NCBI RefSeq assembly: GCF_004761865.1
Contig: NZ_SJDM01000002.1
Coordinates: forward strand, 290,522 to 354,521
Reading direction: 5' to 3'
DNA length: 64,000 nucleotides
From: Crenalkalicoccus roseus
GTDB lineage: Bacteria > Pseudomonadota > Alphaproteobacteria > Acetobacterales > Acetobacteraceae
Positions 8,921 to 18,256 of this stretch are shown one piece after another. Position 1 is the stretch's first letter. Every line of letters begins with the position of its first letter. Below the pieces are notes generated by a model. The model worked only from the letters and a program-made list of their open reading frames with translations, did not search any database and was not told the origin of the DNA. Made by a program: the position numbers and the translations under genes.

Positions 8921-10131
8921 CGCGCGCGGGAGATGCGGTAGATCGCGCCGTTCTGCTCGTCGCTGACCAGCAGCGAGCCGTCGCGGAGCTGCAGCACGTC
9001 CACGGGGCGGCCGAGGAAGCGGTTGTTCGCCTCGTCCAGCAGCCCGGTCAGGAAGGGCTCGACGGCGGTCACGCGGCCCTCGCCGTCGAGCTTCGCCACC
9101 ACCACGTCGTAGCCCGCGAGCGTCTCGCGGTTCCAGGAGCCGCGGCGGGCGATGAAGATCTGGTTGCGGTACTGCTCGGGGAACATCTCGCCCGTGTAGA
9201 AGCGCATGCCGAGCGCGGCGGTGTGCGGGCCGAGCAGCGCGGCGGGGGCGACGAACTCGTTGCAATTGGCCGGGCCGCTGCTGAGGAAGGGATCGCGCCA
9301 ATTGGCCGCGCACCAGGGGAAGCCGTGATCCTCGCCGCTGCGGCGGATGCGGTGCAGCGTATCCTCCGGCATGTCGTTGCCGGCCCAGTCGCGGCCGTTG
9401 TTGGTGGCCCAGAGCTCGCGCGTCTGCGGGTGCCAGTCGAAGCCGACGCTGTTGCGGATGCCCTTGGCCTCGATGCGCCGGTCCGAGCCGTCTGGGTTGA
9501 AGGAGACGATCAGCGCATAGGCGTCGCGGTCGAACTCGCAGATGTTGCAGGGCACGCCGACATTCGTGTAGAGCCGCCCGTCCGGCCCGAAGGCGGCGAA
9601 TTTCCAGCCGTGATGCTCGTCGCGCGGCAGGTTGAAGGCCTCCGTCAGGTTGACCGGCTGCACCTCCGGGTTCCGCTCGATCCCGTCGTAGCGGTACACC
9701 TCGTTGATCGCGAGCACGTAGAGGCTGCCGTCGCGGAAGGCGAGGCCGTTCGGCTGGCGCAGCCCCTGCGCCACGATCCGGTGCGTGCGCTGCCCGCCTT
9801 CGTCCTTCACCGCGTAGACGCGGCCGATCACGCGGGTGCCGACGAACACCGTGCCGTCGTCGCCGAGCGCCATCATGCGCGCGCCCGGCATGCCATGCGC
9901 CCAGAGCTCCACCTGGAAGCCCTCCGGCACGCGCAGGGCGGCCGTCGGCACCTGCTCCGGCGGGGTGACGGTGAGGCGCGGGGGGTGGGGGGCGAGGGGT
10001 GAGGCGGCCATGGAGTCCGGCCTGCCCTGGGCCCAGGCCGGTGCCTGCTGCGGCTGCTGCGCCAGGGCGGCGCCGCCGAGGGCGAAGGCCGCCGCCAGGC
10101 CAAGGGCGATCCTGCGTGTGCTGATGGTCAT
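8917..10131 (-). CDS. PQQ-dependent sugar dehydrogenase, sorbosone dehydrogenase type
   Basis: 404 residues with a signal peptide (RRIALGLAAAFALGGAALAQ). It has the beta-propeller pattern of the soluble glucose/L-sorbosone dehydrogenase family: repeated strands such as DGTVFVGTRVIGRVYAV and LRQPNGLAFRDGSLYV, then RNSVGFDWHPQTRELWATNNGRD and EDHGFPWC, with LVSDEQNGAIYRI at the end. It should oxidise an aldose or sorbosone-like sugar in the periplasm using PQQ. The gene is divergent from the pqq operon 140 bp away, and it overlaps a dihaem cytochrome c gene. GGGAGGAGCAGCG precedes the ATG. Substrate cannot be assigned from sequence. Confidence 0.87.
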   Translation of the reverse strand: MTISTRRIALGLAAAFALGGAALAQQPQQAPAWAQGRPDSMAASPLAPHPPRLTVTPPEQVPTAALRVPEGFQVELWAHGMPGARMMALGDDGTVFVGTRVIGRVYAVKDEGGQRTHRIVAQGLRQPNGLAFRDGSLYVLAINEVYRYDGIERNPEVQPVNLTEAFNLPRDEHHGWKFAAFGPDGRLYTNVGVPCNICEFDRDAYALIVSFNPDGSDRRIEAKGIRNSVGFDWHPQTRELWATNNGRDWAGNDMPEDTLHRIRRSGEDHGFPWCAANWRDPFLSSGPANCNEFVAPAALLGPHTAALGMRFYTGEMFPEQYRNQIFIARRGSWNRETLAGYDVVVAKLDGEGRVTAVEPFLTGLLDEANNRFLGRPVDVLQLRDGSLLVSDEQNGAIYRISRAR

Positions 10132-10270
10132 CGCTGCTCCTCCCGATGCGGCGGTGCCGCAATGTTCGGCGCAGGGTATGGGGGCGCGGGCCGGGGCGGC
10201 AAGGACGGTCTTGAAGAAAGCCGCGGCCGTTGCCAGTCTCACTCCCGCGCCAGCAACCGTGGAGGAGAGC

Positions 10271-10351
10271 ATGGCCTGGAAGAAGCCGCGCGTGGTCGAG
10301 GTGTCCCTCGGCCTCGAGATCAACGCCTACGCCTGCGCCGAACTCGGCTGA
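10271..10351 (+). CDS. pqqA: PQQ precursor peptide PqqA
   Basis: A 26-residue gene, easy to miss. MAWKKPRVVEVSLGLEINAY contains the essential Glu-x3-Tyr pair (E16 and Y20) that is cross-linked by PqqE and becomes pyrroloquinoline quinone; six residues follow. GGAGGAGAGC precedes the ATG. It opens the pqq operon and is followed by a strong hairpin (10395-10427) before pqqB, an arrangement that in other bacteria gives much more pqqA than pqqB transcript. The divergent region upstream (10132-10270) must hold promoters for this operon and for the sugar dehydrogenase; I see no convincing -35/-10 pair. Confidence 0.93.
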   Translation: MAWKKPRVVEVSLGLEINAYACAELG

Positions 10352-10394
10352 GGGCGCGACGGGCGGCCGCGAGGCGGCCCCCCGCGGAATCGTG

Positions 10395-10427
10395 AAGCCC
10401 CGCGCCGCAGGCCGGCCGCGGGGCTTT
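10395..10427 (+). terminator. Attenuator-type hairpin between pqqA and pqqB
   Basis: Perfect 10-bp stem AAGCCCCGCG / CGCGGGGCTT with a 12-nt loop and a short TTT end, 43 nt after the pqqA stop and ending just before pqqB. Likely a partial terminator that raises the pqqA to pqqB ratio. Confidence 0.75.
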
Positions 10428-10444
10428 CCATGTGCGGACGCGCC

Positions 10445-11383
10445 ATGACGCTTCGCGCCATCATCCTCGGCTCGGCCGCGGGGGGCGGGTTCCCGCAGTG
10501 GAACTCCGCCGGGCCCGGCTGCCGGCGCGCGCGTGCCGGCGATCCCCGCGCGAGGCGGCGCACCCAGGCAGGGCTCGCCGTCAGCGCCGACGGGGCGCGC
10601 TGGGTGCTGCTGAACGCCTCGCCCGACCTCAGGGCGCAGATCGAGGCGACGCCGGCGCTGCATCCCGCCCCGCCCGCGGGCGCCGTGCGCCACTCCCCGA
10701 TCGCCGCCGTGGTGCTGACCGGGGCGGAGGTGGATACCATCGCCGGGCTGCTCAGCCTGCGCGAGCGCCACCCCTTCGCCCTCTACGGCAGCGGGGCGAG
10801 CCTTGCGGTGCTGGACGCGAACCCGATCTTCCGCGCGCTCGACCCCGCCCTGGTGCCGCGGCGGGCGCTGCCGCTCGACGCGCCGCTCGCGCTGGCCGAC
10901 GCCGCGGGCGCGCCGCTCGGCCTCGCCGTCGAGGCCTTCGCCGTGCCCGGCAAGGTGCCGCTGTTCCAGGAGGAGGGGGGCGATCCCGGCCGCGCCGAGG
11001 GGGGAGAGACGATCGGGCTCCGCATCGGCGCGCCGGGGGCGGAGGCGCCGCTCGTCTTCATCCCCGGCTGCGCCGCCATGACGCCCGGGCTGCGCGCGCG
11101 GATCGCCGGCGCGGGCTGCCTGCTGTTCGACGGCACGCTCTGGAGCGACGACGAGATGATCCTGGCCGGCGCCGGCCCCAAGACCGGCGCGCGCATGGGG
11201 CACATGAGCCTCAGCGGCCCCGGCGGCACGCTGGCGGCGCTGGCCGATGTCCCGGTGCGGCGGCGCATCCTGATCCACATCAACAACACCAACCCCATCC
11301 TGCTGGAGGACAGCCCCGAGCGCGCGGCGGTCCGGGAGGCCGGCTGGGAGGTGGCGGAGGACGGCATGGAGATCGCGCTGTGA
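10445..11383 (+). CDS. pqqB: PQQ biosynthesis protein PqqB
   Basis: 312 residues, usual length for PqqB. The start MTLRAIILGSAAGGGFPQWN is diagnostic, and CRRARAGD follows. The fold is metallo-beta-lactamase-like. Later landmarks are ALYGSGASLAVLDANP, GETIGLRIG and MGHMSLSGPGG (about 250). PqqB is thought to hydroxylate the PqqA-derived tyrosine during PQQ assembly. I prefer ATG 10445 over the in-frame ATG 10430, which abuts the hairpin. The end overlaps pqqC by 4 nt (GTGA). All pqq genes downstream are coupled in the same way. Confidence 0.94.
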   Translation: MTLRAIILGSAAGGGFPQWNSAGPGCRRARAGDPRARRRTQAGLAVSADGARWVLLNASPDLRAQIEATPALHPAPPAGAVRHSPIAAVVLTGAEVDTIAGLLSLRERHPFALYGSGASLAVLDANPIFRALDPALVPRRALPLDAPLALADAAGAPLGLAVEAFAVPGKVPLFQEEGGDPGRAEGGETIGLRIGAPGAEAPLVFIPGCAAMTPGLRARIAGAGCLLFDGTLWSDDEMILAGAGPKTGARMGHMSLSGPGGTLAALADVPVRRRILIHINNTNPILLEDSPERAAVREAGWEVAEDGMEIAL

Positions 11384-12114
11384 CGGCAGAGGCGGACCTC
11401 CTCCCGCCCGAGGAGCTGGAGCGGCGGCTGCGCGCCATCGGCGAGGAGCGCTACCACGTCCACCACCCCTTCCACCACCTGCTGCATGGCGGCAGGCTGA
11501 CCAGGGGGCAGGTGCAGGCCTGGGCGCTGAACCGCTACTACTACCAGGCCTCGATCCCGGCCAAGGACGCCTCGCTGCTCGCCCGCCTGCCGACGCCGGC
11601 GCTGCGCCGCGAATGGCGCCGCCGCCTGGTGGACCACGACGGCGACGGGGTGACGCCCGGCGGGGTGGAGCGCTGGCTCAAGCTGTGCGACGGCCTCGGG
11701 CTCGACCGCGACTACGTGGTCTCGCTGCGCGGCCTGCTGCCGGGGACGCGCTTCGCGGTGGACGCCTATGTGCGCTTCGTGCGCGAGCGCAGCGTGCTGG
11801 AGGCGGTCGCCTCCTCGCTGACCGAGATGTTCTCGCCCGCCATCATCTCGCAGCGCGTCGCCGGGATGCTGCGCAACTACGACTTCGTCACCGAGGAGAC
11901 GCTCGCCTACTTCACGCCGCGCCTGAGCCAGGCGCCGCAGGACGTCGCCTTCGCCCTCGACTACGTGAAGCGCGAGGCGCGCACGCGCGCGCAGCAGGAG
12001 CAGGTGCTGGACGCTCTGCGCTTCAAGTGCGACCTGCTCTGGGCGCAGCTCGACGCGCTGCACTTCGCCTACGTCTCCCCCGGCCTGCCGCCGCCCGGGG
12101 CGTTCCGGCCGTGA
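11380..12114 (+). CDS. pqqC: Pyrroloquinoline-quinone synthase PqqC
   Basis: 244 residues, GTG start overlapping the pqqB stop. YHVHHPFHHLLHGG (about residue 25) and WALNRYYYQASIPAKDA (about 48) are the conserved PqqC elements. DHDGD (about 86), RFVRERSVLEAVASSLTEMFSP (about 130) and NYDFV (about 166) line the active site. The enzyme catalyses the last step, ring closure and eight-electron oxidation of AHQQ to PQQ with oxygen and no metal. It is a haem-oxygenase-fold helical bundle in the cytoplasm. Overlaps pqqD by 4 nt. Confidence 0.95.
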   Translation: MTAEADLLPPEELERRLRAIGEERYHVHHPFHHLLHGGRLTRGQVQAWALNRYYYQASIPAKDASLLARLPTPALRREWRRRLVDHDGDGVTPGGVERWLKLCDGLGLDRDYVVSLRGLLPGTRFAVDAYVRFVRERSVLEAVASSLTEMFSPAIISQRVAGMLRNYDFVTEETLAYFTPRLSQAPQDVAFALDYVKREARTRAQQEQVLDALRFKCDLLWAQLDALHFAYVSPGLPPPGAFRP

Positions 12115-12383
12115 TCGGGCCGGACAGCGTGCCGCGCCTCGCCCGCGGCATGCGGCTGCGCGAGGACGCGGCGCGCGGCCGCTGGGTGGTGCTCGGCCCC
12201 GAGCGCATGTTCGTCCCCGACGAGACCGCGCTCGAGGTGCTGCGGCTGCTCGACGGCGCGCGCAGCGTCGCGGCGATCGTGGACGACCTCGCCGCGCGCT
12301 ATGACGCCCCGCGCGAGGAGATCGCCGCCGACGTGACGGCGCTGCTGCAGGAGCTGGCGGAGAAGGGGGTGGTGACGGCATGA
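12111..12383 (+). CDS. pqqD: PQQ biosynthesis peptide chaperone PqqD
   Basis: 90 residues, GTG start overlapping the pqqC stop. [26 protein letters not shown] and [22 protein letters not shown] give the typical RiPP-recognition-element fold: three beta strands followed by a winged-helix part. PqqD binds PqqA and presents it to the radical-SAM enzyme PqqE. Overlaps pqqE by ATGA. Separate pqqD and pqqE genes are kept here, unlike species where pqqC and pqqD are fused. Confidence 0.94.
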   Translation: MIGPDSVPRLARGMRLREDAARGRWVVLGPERMFVPDETALEVLRLLDGARSVAAIVDDLAARYDAPREEIAADVTALLQELAEKGVVTA

Positions 12384-13516
12384 CCGCGGAGGCCGCCGCG
12401 ATGCGCCAGGATGCTGTTCCGGCGGTGGAGCCGCCGCTGGCGCTGCTGGCGGAGCTGACGCATCGCTGCCCGCTGCGCTGCCCCTACTGCTCCAACCCCG
12501 TGGCGCTGACCCGCCCGGCCCGGGAACTCGACACCGCCACCTGGGCGCGGGTGTTCCGCGAGGCGGCGGCGCTCGGCTGCCTGCAGGTGCACCTCTCGGG
12601 CGGCGAGCCCACGGCGCGGCGCGACATCGTCGAGATCGTGCGCGCCGCCGCCGAGGCCGGGCTCTACACCAACCTGATCACCGCCGGGGTGACGCTGGAT
12701 GCGGCGAAGGTGGCCGCGCTGGTCGGGGCGGGGCTGGATCACGTCCAGCTCTCGGTGCAGGACGCGGAGGGGGCACCGGCCGACCGCATCGCCGGCGCCG
12801 CGGGCGCGCATGCGCGCAAGCGCGAGGCGGCGCGCCTGGTGCGCGCGGCGGGGCTGCCGCTGACGCTGAACGCCGTGGTGCACCGCCAGAACCTCGACCG
12901 GCTGCCGGCGCTGATCGCGCTGGCGGTCGAGCTCGGCGCCGCGCGGCTGGAGGTGGCGCATGTGCAGTACTACGGCTGGGCGCTCGCCAACCGCGAGGCG
13001 CTGCTGCCGACCCGCGCGCAGCTCGACGCCGCGACGGCGGAGGTGGAGCGGGCGCGCGCCGCGCTGGCCGGGCGGCTGGTGATCGACTACGTGGTGCCGG
13101 ATTATTTTGCGAAGCGGCCGAAGGCGTGCATGGGCGGCTGGGGACGGCGCTTCCTCGCCGTCTCGCCCGCCGGGCGCGTGCTGCCCTGCCACGCCGCTGA
13201 GAGCCTGCCGGGCTTCGACTTCCCCGATGTGCGTGCGGTGTCGCTGCGCTGGGCCTGGGAGGAGTCGGAGGCGTTCCGCCGCTTCCGCGGCACCGCCTGG
13301 ATGCCCGAGCCCTGCCGCGGCTGCGCGCGGGCGGAGATCGACTGGGGCGGCTGCCGCTGCCAGGCCTTCGCGCTCACCGGCGACGCGGCGGCGACCGACC
13401 CGGCCTGCGCCCTCTCGCCCCATCACCACCTGCTGGCCGAGGCGGTGGCGGCGGCCGGTGAGGCCGGCTTCACCTACCGCCGGATGGGCGCCGGGGGAGG
13501 GGGCGATGACGGCTGA
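12380..13516 (+). CDS. pqqE: PqqA peptide cyclase PqqE (radical SAM)
   Basis: 378 residues. CPLRCPYC (about residue 32) is the radical-SAM CxxxCxxC motif that holds the first [4Fe-4S] cluster, followed by [11 protein letters not shown] for SAM binding. The C-terminal SPASM region has the extra cluster cysteines: [21 protein letters not shown], then [16 protein letters not shown] and a late Cys. It forms the C-C bond between Glu and Tyr of PqqA. The final residues (GAGGGGDDG) are low complexity. Overlap with the next gene is 11 nt, extending the pqq operon by one gene. Confidence 0.95.
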   Translation: MTAEAAAMRQDAVPAVEPPLALLAELTHRCPLRCPYCSNPVALTRPARELDTATWARVFREAAALGCLQVHLSGGEPTARRDIVEIVRAAAEAGLYTNLITAGVTLDAAKVAALVGAGLDHVQLSVQDAEGAPADRIAGAAGAHARKREAARLVRAAGLPLTLNAVVHRQNLDRLPALIALAVELGAARLEVAHVQYYGWALANREALLPTRAQLDAATAEVERARAALAGRLVIDYVVPDYFAKRPKACMGGWGRRFLAVSPAGRVLPCHAAESLPGFDFPDVRAVSLRWAWEESEAFRRFRGTAWMPEPCRGCARAEIDWGGCRCQAFALTGDAAATDPACALSPHHHLLAEAVAAAGEAGFTYRRMGAGGGGDDG

Positions 13517-13805
13517 GGAGCTGCGGCGCAGCGCCGGCCGCGATGCCGCGCCGCCGGAGGGCCTGCCCGCCCCGCTGGCGGCGCTGTGGTGGGCGGCGCG
13601 GGGGGATTGGGAGCGGGCGCACGCGCTGGCCCAGGCCGGCGGGGATGCGGACAGCGCCTGGGTGCACGCGCATCTGCACCGCCAGGAAGGCGACCTGGCG
13701 AATGCCGACCACTATGGGCGGGCGGGCCGCCGCCGGCCGGTGGAGCCGCTCGGGGCGGAGTGGCTGGCGATCGCGGAGGCGCTGCTCGGCCGGCGCGGGG
13801 CGTGA
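13506..13805 (+). CDS. Small conserved hypothetical protein coupled to pqqE
   Basis: 99 residues. The ATG lies inside the end of pqqE (11-nt overlap), so it is translated from the pqq operon. The core [18 protein letters not shown], followed by [25 protein letters not shown], is rich in Trp and His and is a pattern I know from short uncharacterised proteins of many proteobacteria. It resembles one and a half TPR-like helical hairpins. No signal peptide or metal-binding cysteine is present. A role in PQQ handling is suggested only by position; it may simply have been captured at the operon end. Confidence 0.75.
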   Translation: MTAEELRRSAGRDAAPPEGLPAPLAALWWAARGDWERAHALAQAGGDADSAWVHAHLHRQEGDLANADHYGRAGRRRPVEPLGAEWLAIAEALLGRRGA

Positions 13806-13902
13806 AGGCCGCGAATGCCCCGAAAACGCCCCAAACTGTCCCCGAAGCCGCCCGCCGGGCGGGGGAGAAGGGGGGCGAACCGGAACCGAGAGTCGCCCTG
13901 CC

Positions 13903-14124
13903 ATGATGCAGCGAATCGCCTGCGCCCTGATCGGGTCTGCCCTCGCCGTGATCTGCGCCCTGGTGGCGCTGCTGCTGAGCGATGCGCTCGCGCCGGGCCG
14001 GCTGGCCCCGATGGCGGCCTTCTACGCCGCGTGCCTAGCCGGCGGCCTGCTGATCCTCGGCCTCGTGCTGCTGGAGCGGCGGGGCGGCGCGCGGGGCGAG
14101 GCATCCCACTCCTACCAGGGCTGA
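13903..14124 (+). CDS. Small membrane protein, unknown function
   Basis: 73 residues with two clear transmembrane helices: IACALIGSALAVICALVALL (about 5-24) and AAFYAACLAGGLLILGLVLL (about 37-57), then a basic tail (ERRGGARGEAS). No family recognised. It lies 97 nt after the pqq-linked gene and converges on mtnA 10 bp away. ATG 13903 is directly followed by a second ATG at 13906; either could be used. The strong membrane pattern makes it a plausible real gene, but small size keeps confidence moderate. Confidence 0.5.
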   Translation: MMQRIACALIGSALAVICALVALLLSDALAPGRLAPMAAFYAACLAGGLLILGLVLLERRGGARGEASHSYQG

Positions 14125-14134
14125 CGCCCAACTC

Positions 14135-15238
<1,104 letters not shown>

Positions 15239-15555
15239 GCGCGCGCCTCCTCCTGCGGGTCGGGGTGACGGCCCGGCGCCGGATGCCGGGCCGGAAGCGC
15301 AGCTACACGCCGCTGCCTCGCGGGCCAAGCCGCTTCTGCCGGACTGTCGGGCGGTAACGCCGGCGAGGCGTGCGGGATCGGCGGCCGGCCGGGGTGTCCG
15401 GGCCATGCCGCCGGGGAGAACGAATCTATGTCAGTTACAAAAATCAATTAAGGGTTGAAATACGGTCAAGGAATATTCCACATACGTGATCGCGGTTTTG
15501 TGAAGGAGCAGGGCCGCCCATCGCCTTCCATCCCGATCACTCCGAGAGGTTTCCG
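15239..15555. other. Intergenic region with an AT-rich island (317 nt)
   Basis: Divergent region between mtnA and the GH16 protein. It has a small 7-bp hairpin at 15271-15291 (GCCCGGC / GCCGGGC). From about 15421 to 15500 the DNA is strikingly AT-rich for this genome (GTTACAAAAATCAATTAAGG, then TTGAAATACGG). This is the likely promoter zone of the large downstream gene; TTGAAA at 15455 is a -35 candidate but no good -10 is evident. No gene seen. Confidence 0.4.
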
Positions 15556-18186
15556 GTGGAATTGAACGTATTGATCCGCGGCCAGTCCAACGCCCTGCTG
15601 TTCGCGCAGCACGCGGGCTGGGCGGCCCCGACCGCGATGCGGAAGGAGATCGAGAAGCTTCTCGGCTTCGATGGCGTGACCAACCGGGTGGTGGTGCATG
15701 TCGACTGGGGAGACAGCACCTCCACCGTCCACAGCGGCACCTCCTTCCTCAAGGAGTGGATGCGGAAGGACGCCTCCGGCCAGTGGGTCGCGGGCGACCT
15801 GACCAAAAGCCTGCTCGGCTACATCGCGCATGACATGACCGCGGCGCAGCGCGCCAACCCGACCGCGGTCTTCTGGCTGCACAGCGAATCGGACAGCACG
15901 ATCCACGGCCTCTCGGCCGCGGACTGGGCCGCTGCAGTGCGCGCGGACGCCGCGCTGGTGCGCCAGGCACTTGGGCAAAGTGCCGAGACGGTACCCTACA
16001 TGTTCGTCTCCGCGCATCCCTACTGGGGTAACGGCGCCGCGCACCAGGCGATCCGCCTCGGCATGGAGACGCTGGCTGCCGATGCCGGCTTCAACGGCCA
16101 CATCGCCGCGCGCGCGCTCGACCTCGACATCGACAACGACGACTACGACGGCAACCCGGCGACGCGGGAATACGGCGGCTCCCATATCTCGGCCTCCGAT
16201 GCGATGGTGATCGCCGCCCGGGCCGCCCGTTCCATAGCCGAGGCCTTCGCGCAGTACGCACTGCCCGATTCGCCCATGGCGCTCGCGGGCGGCGACATCG
16301 CCAATCTCGGGCCCAAGGTGGTGGCGGCACGGCCGGTCGGCGCGCGCACGCTTGAGATCGACGTGGAGCATGACGGCGCCGCCGCCTTCGCCAAGCTCCA
16401 CCCCGACGCGGCGAAGGGCGTGGGCTGGAGCGTGCATGTCCCAGGCGGCAAGACGCTCTACGCCACCTCCGCCACCATCCTCGACGGCGACACGCTGCGG
16501 GTGACCTTCGACGGCGATCTGCCGGCGGGCGGGATGCTGCATTACGGGTACGGCTACGGGCGCCTGGCCAGCGACGGCGGGCCCGGCCAGGGCCGCGCGG
16601 TGTACGACTCCGCCGGGCTTCCGATCTGGACGCCGGCAAGCGGCGTCGCCATCGCCGCATCGGCCACCACCCCGCCGCCGGCGAAGGGCGGTGCTGTGCT
16701 CAGCGCCGGCACCGGCCCCGATGCGCTGGTGCTGCAGATCAGCCAGGACCACTACCTCGGCGACGCGCAGTACCTCGTGAAGGTCAACGGCCAGCAGATC
16801 GGCGGCACCTTCACCGCCTCGGCCACCAGGGCCTCCGGCCTGCACGACACCCTGACCCTGCGCGGCGACTGGGGTGCGGGCACGCACAAGGTCGAGGTGG
16901 TGTTCCTCAACGACGCCTGGGGCGGCAGCAAGGCGCTCGACCGCAACCTCTACGTCGAGGGCGCCAGCTTCAACGGCCAGACGGTCGCCGGCGCCAGCCT
17001 GGCGCTGGAGCGCGAGGGGCCGGCGAGCTTCAGCATCACCAAGCCCGCCGCCACCACCCCGCCGCCGGCGAAGAGCGGTGCTGTGCTCAGCGCCGGCACC
17101 GGCCCCGATGCGCTGGTGCTGAAGATCAGCCAGGACCACTACCTCGGCGACGCGCAGTACCTCGTGAAGGTCAACGGCCAGCAGATCGGCGGCACCTTCA
17201 CCGCCTCGGCCACCAAGGCCTCCGGCCTGCACGACACCCTGACCCTGCGCGGCGACTGGGGTGCGGGCACGCACAAGGTCGAGGTGGTGTTCCTCAACGA
17301 CGCCTGGGGCGGCAGCAAGGCGCTCGACCGCAACCTCTACGTCGAGGGCGCCAGCTTCAACGGCCAGGCGGTCGCCGGCGCCAGCCTGGCGCTGGAGCGC
17401 GAGGGGCCGGCGAGCTTCAGCATCACCAAGCCCGCCACCACCACCCCGCCGCCGCCGCAGAATGACGGCCCCGTGACGCCGCCGGCGAAGGGAGAGTTCA
17501 GCACCGCCCTGCTCTGGGGCGACGAGTTCAGCGGCAATACGGTGGACGGCTCGAAATGGCCGATCCTCTACGGCGGCAGCATGTACTGGAACGGCGCCTT
17601 CCGCTGGGACAAGTCGCAGGTATCGGTGGCCGACGGCAACCTGGTGATCAGCCTGGACAAGCAGGCGGATGGAATTTGGAACGTCGGCGGGCTGGCCACC
17701 ATCCCGTCCTGGTGGGCGCCCGGCTTCAGCTTCACCTACGGCAAGGTGGAGATCCGTGCCAAGGCGAGCGAGGTGGTCTGGGGCGCCGGGCCGTGCTTCC
17801 TGCTCTGGCCGGCGAGCAACGACCACTGGCCGCCGGAGGTGGACATCCTGGAAACCCCGAAGGGGAGGGGGATGTTCACCAACCACTGGCAGGGACCCGG
17901 TGGCGATCACGACGACCACTACGAGTCGCACCTCTTCGATCTCGACTATTCGCAGTGGCATGTCTACACGCTGGAATGGACGCCGAGCCGCCTGACGCTC
18001 TTGGTGGACGGCCAGCACGTGAAGACCTTCACCGAGAACATCCCGACCGGGCCGATGAGCATCGGGCTGCAGGGCCATGTCGGTGCCGCGAAGGACGAGT
18101 GGTACGGCGGCAGCCCCAACGGCTCCGGCGTGGACCAGGTGCAGATCTTCGTGGATTACGTCCGGGTCTACGACTACATCGGCTAG
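15556..18186 (+). CDS. Multidomain carbohydrate-active protein: SGNH-like domain, two repeats, GH16 glycosidase
   Basis: 876 residues, GTG start with GAGAGG 6 nt upstream. Residues about 4-240 open with LIRGQSNALLF, a GQSN block as in SASA/SGNH esterases, and include SESDS and a late SHISASDA His. A short Ig-like segment follows (about 255-360). Residues about 370-627 are two nearly identical 129-residue units that resemble Ca-dependent xylan-binding modules (CBM36/60-like: QDHYLGDAQYLVKVNG, VVFLNDAWGG), joined by TTPPPAK linkers. Residues about 650-876 are a GH16 domain with the catalytic EVDILE motif. It should cleave beta-glucan-type polysaccharide after deacetylation. No Sec signal peptide is present, so type I or another non-Sec export is likely, or it is cytoplasmic until release. 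Confidence 0.82.
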   Translation: MELNVLIRGQSNALLFAQHAGWAAPTAMRKEIEKLLGFDGVTNRVVVHVDWGDSTSTVHSGTSFLKEWMRKDASGQWVAGDLTKSLLGYIAHDMTAAQRANPTAVFWLHSESDSTIHGLSAADWAAAVRADAALVRQALGQSAETVPYMFVSAHPYWGNGAAHQAIRLGMETLAADAGFNGHIAARALDLDIDNDDYDGNPATREYGGSHISASDAMVIAARAARSIAEAFAQYALPDSPMALAGGDIANLGPKVVAARPVGARTLEIDVEHDGAAAFAKLHPDAAKGVGWSVHVPGGKTLYATSATILDGDTLRVTFDGDLPAGGMLHYGYGYGRLASDGGPGQGRAVYDSAGLPIWTPASGVAIAASATTPPPAKGGAVLSAGTGPDALVLQISQDHYLGDAQYLVKVNGQQIGGTFTASATRASGLHDTLTLRGDWGAGTHKVEVVFLNDAWGGSKALDRNLYVEGASFNGQTVAGASLALEREGPASFSITKPAATTPPPAKSGAVLSAGTGPDALVLKISQDHYLGDAQYLVKVNGQQIGGTFTASATKASGLHDTLTLRGDWGAGTHKVEVVFLNDAWGGSKALDRNLYVEGASFNGQAVAGASLALEREGPASFSITKPATTTPPPPQNDGPVTPPAKGEFSTALLWGDEFSGNTVDGSKWPILYGGSMYWNGAFRWDKSQVSVADGNLVISLDKQADGIWNVGGLATIPSWWAPGFSFTYGKVEIRAKASEVVWGAGPCFLLWPASNDHWPPEVDILETPKGRGMFTNHWQGPGGDHDDHYESHLFDLDYSQWHVYTLEWTPSRLTLLVDGQHVKTFTENIPTGPMSIGLQGHVGAAKDEWYGGSPNGSGVDQVQIFVDYVRVYDYIG
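16663..17049 (+). repeat. In-gene tandem repeat, unit 1 (387 bp)
   Basis: First of two adjacent 387-bp units inside the GH16 protein gene, each encoding a TTPPPAK linker and a putative carbohydrate-binding module of 129 residues in total. Unit 2 differs at four positions as far as I can align them by eye. Confidence 0.92.
17050..17436 (+). repeat. In-gene tandem repeat, unit 2 (387 bp)
   Basis: Second unit. Compared with unit 1: Gly to Ser, Gln to Lys, Arg to Lys and Thr to Ala. All four single-base changes alter an amino acid and I see no silent change, pointing to a very recent duplication or ongoing gene conversion. Confidence 0.92.
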
Positions 18187-18196
18187 GGCCTCTTCA

Positions 18197-18224
18197 CCCG
18201 TTCAGGCGGATCCGCCTGAACGGG
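18197..18224. repeat. 28-bp perfect palindrome, dispersed element copy 1
   Basis: CCCGTTCAGGCGGA followed by its exact reverse complement, 11 nt after the GH16 gene stop. Together with the flanking TCTTCA it is a second-orientation copy of the element at 37437-37470 (CCCGTTCAG..GGA.CC.CCTGAACGGG then TGAAGAGGC). Sits between convergent genes and could also stop transcription. Confidence 0.8.
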
Positions 18225-18256
18225 CTCTGCCCCGGAGCGGGTCGCGGGGCCCGGGA

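Noticed and set aside
10430-10444. ATG 10430 as the pqqB start
   Set aside because: It abuts the attenuator hairpin, and the PqqB family start MTLRAIILGSAAGGG begins at 10445. Kept as an alternative only.
15455-15485. A sigma-70 promoter TTGAAA with a -10 near 15478
   Set aside because: No hexamer near the right spacing resembles TATAAT well; only the AT-rich nature of the region is reported.
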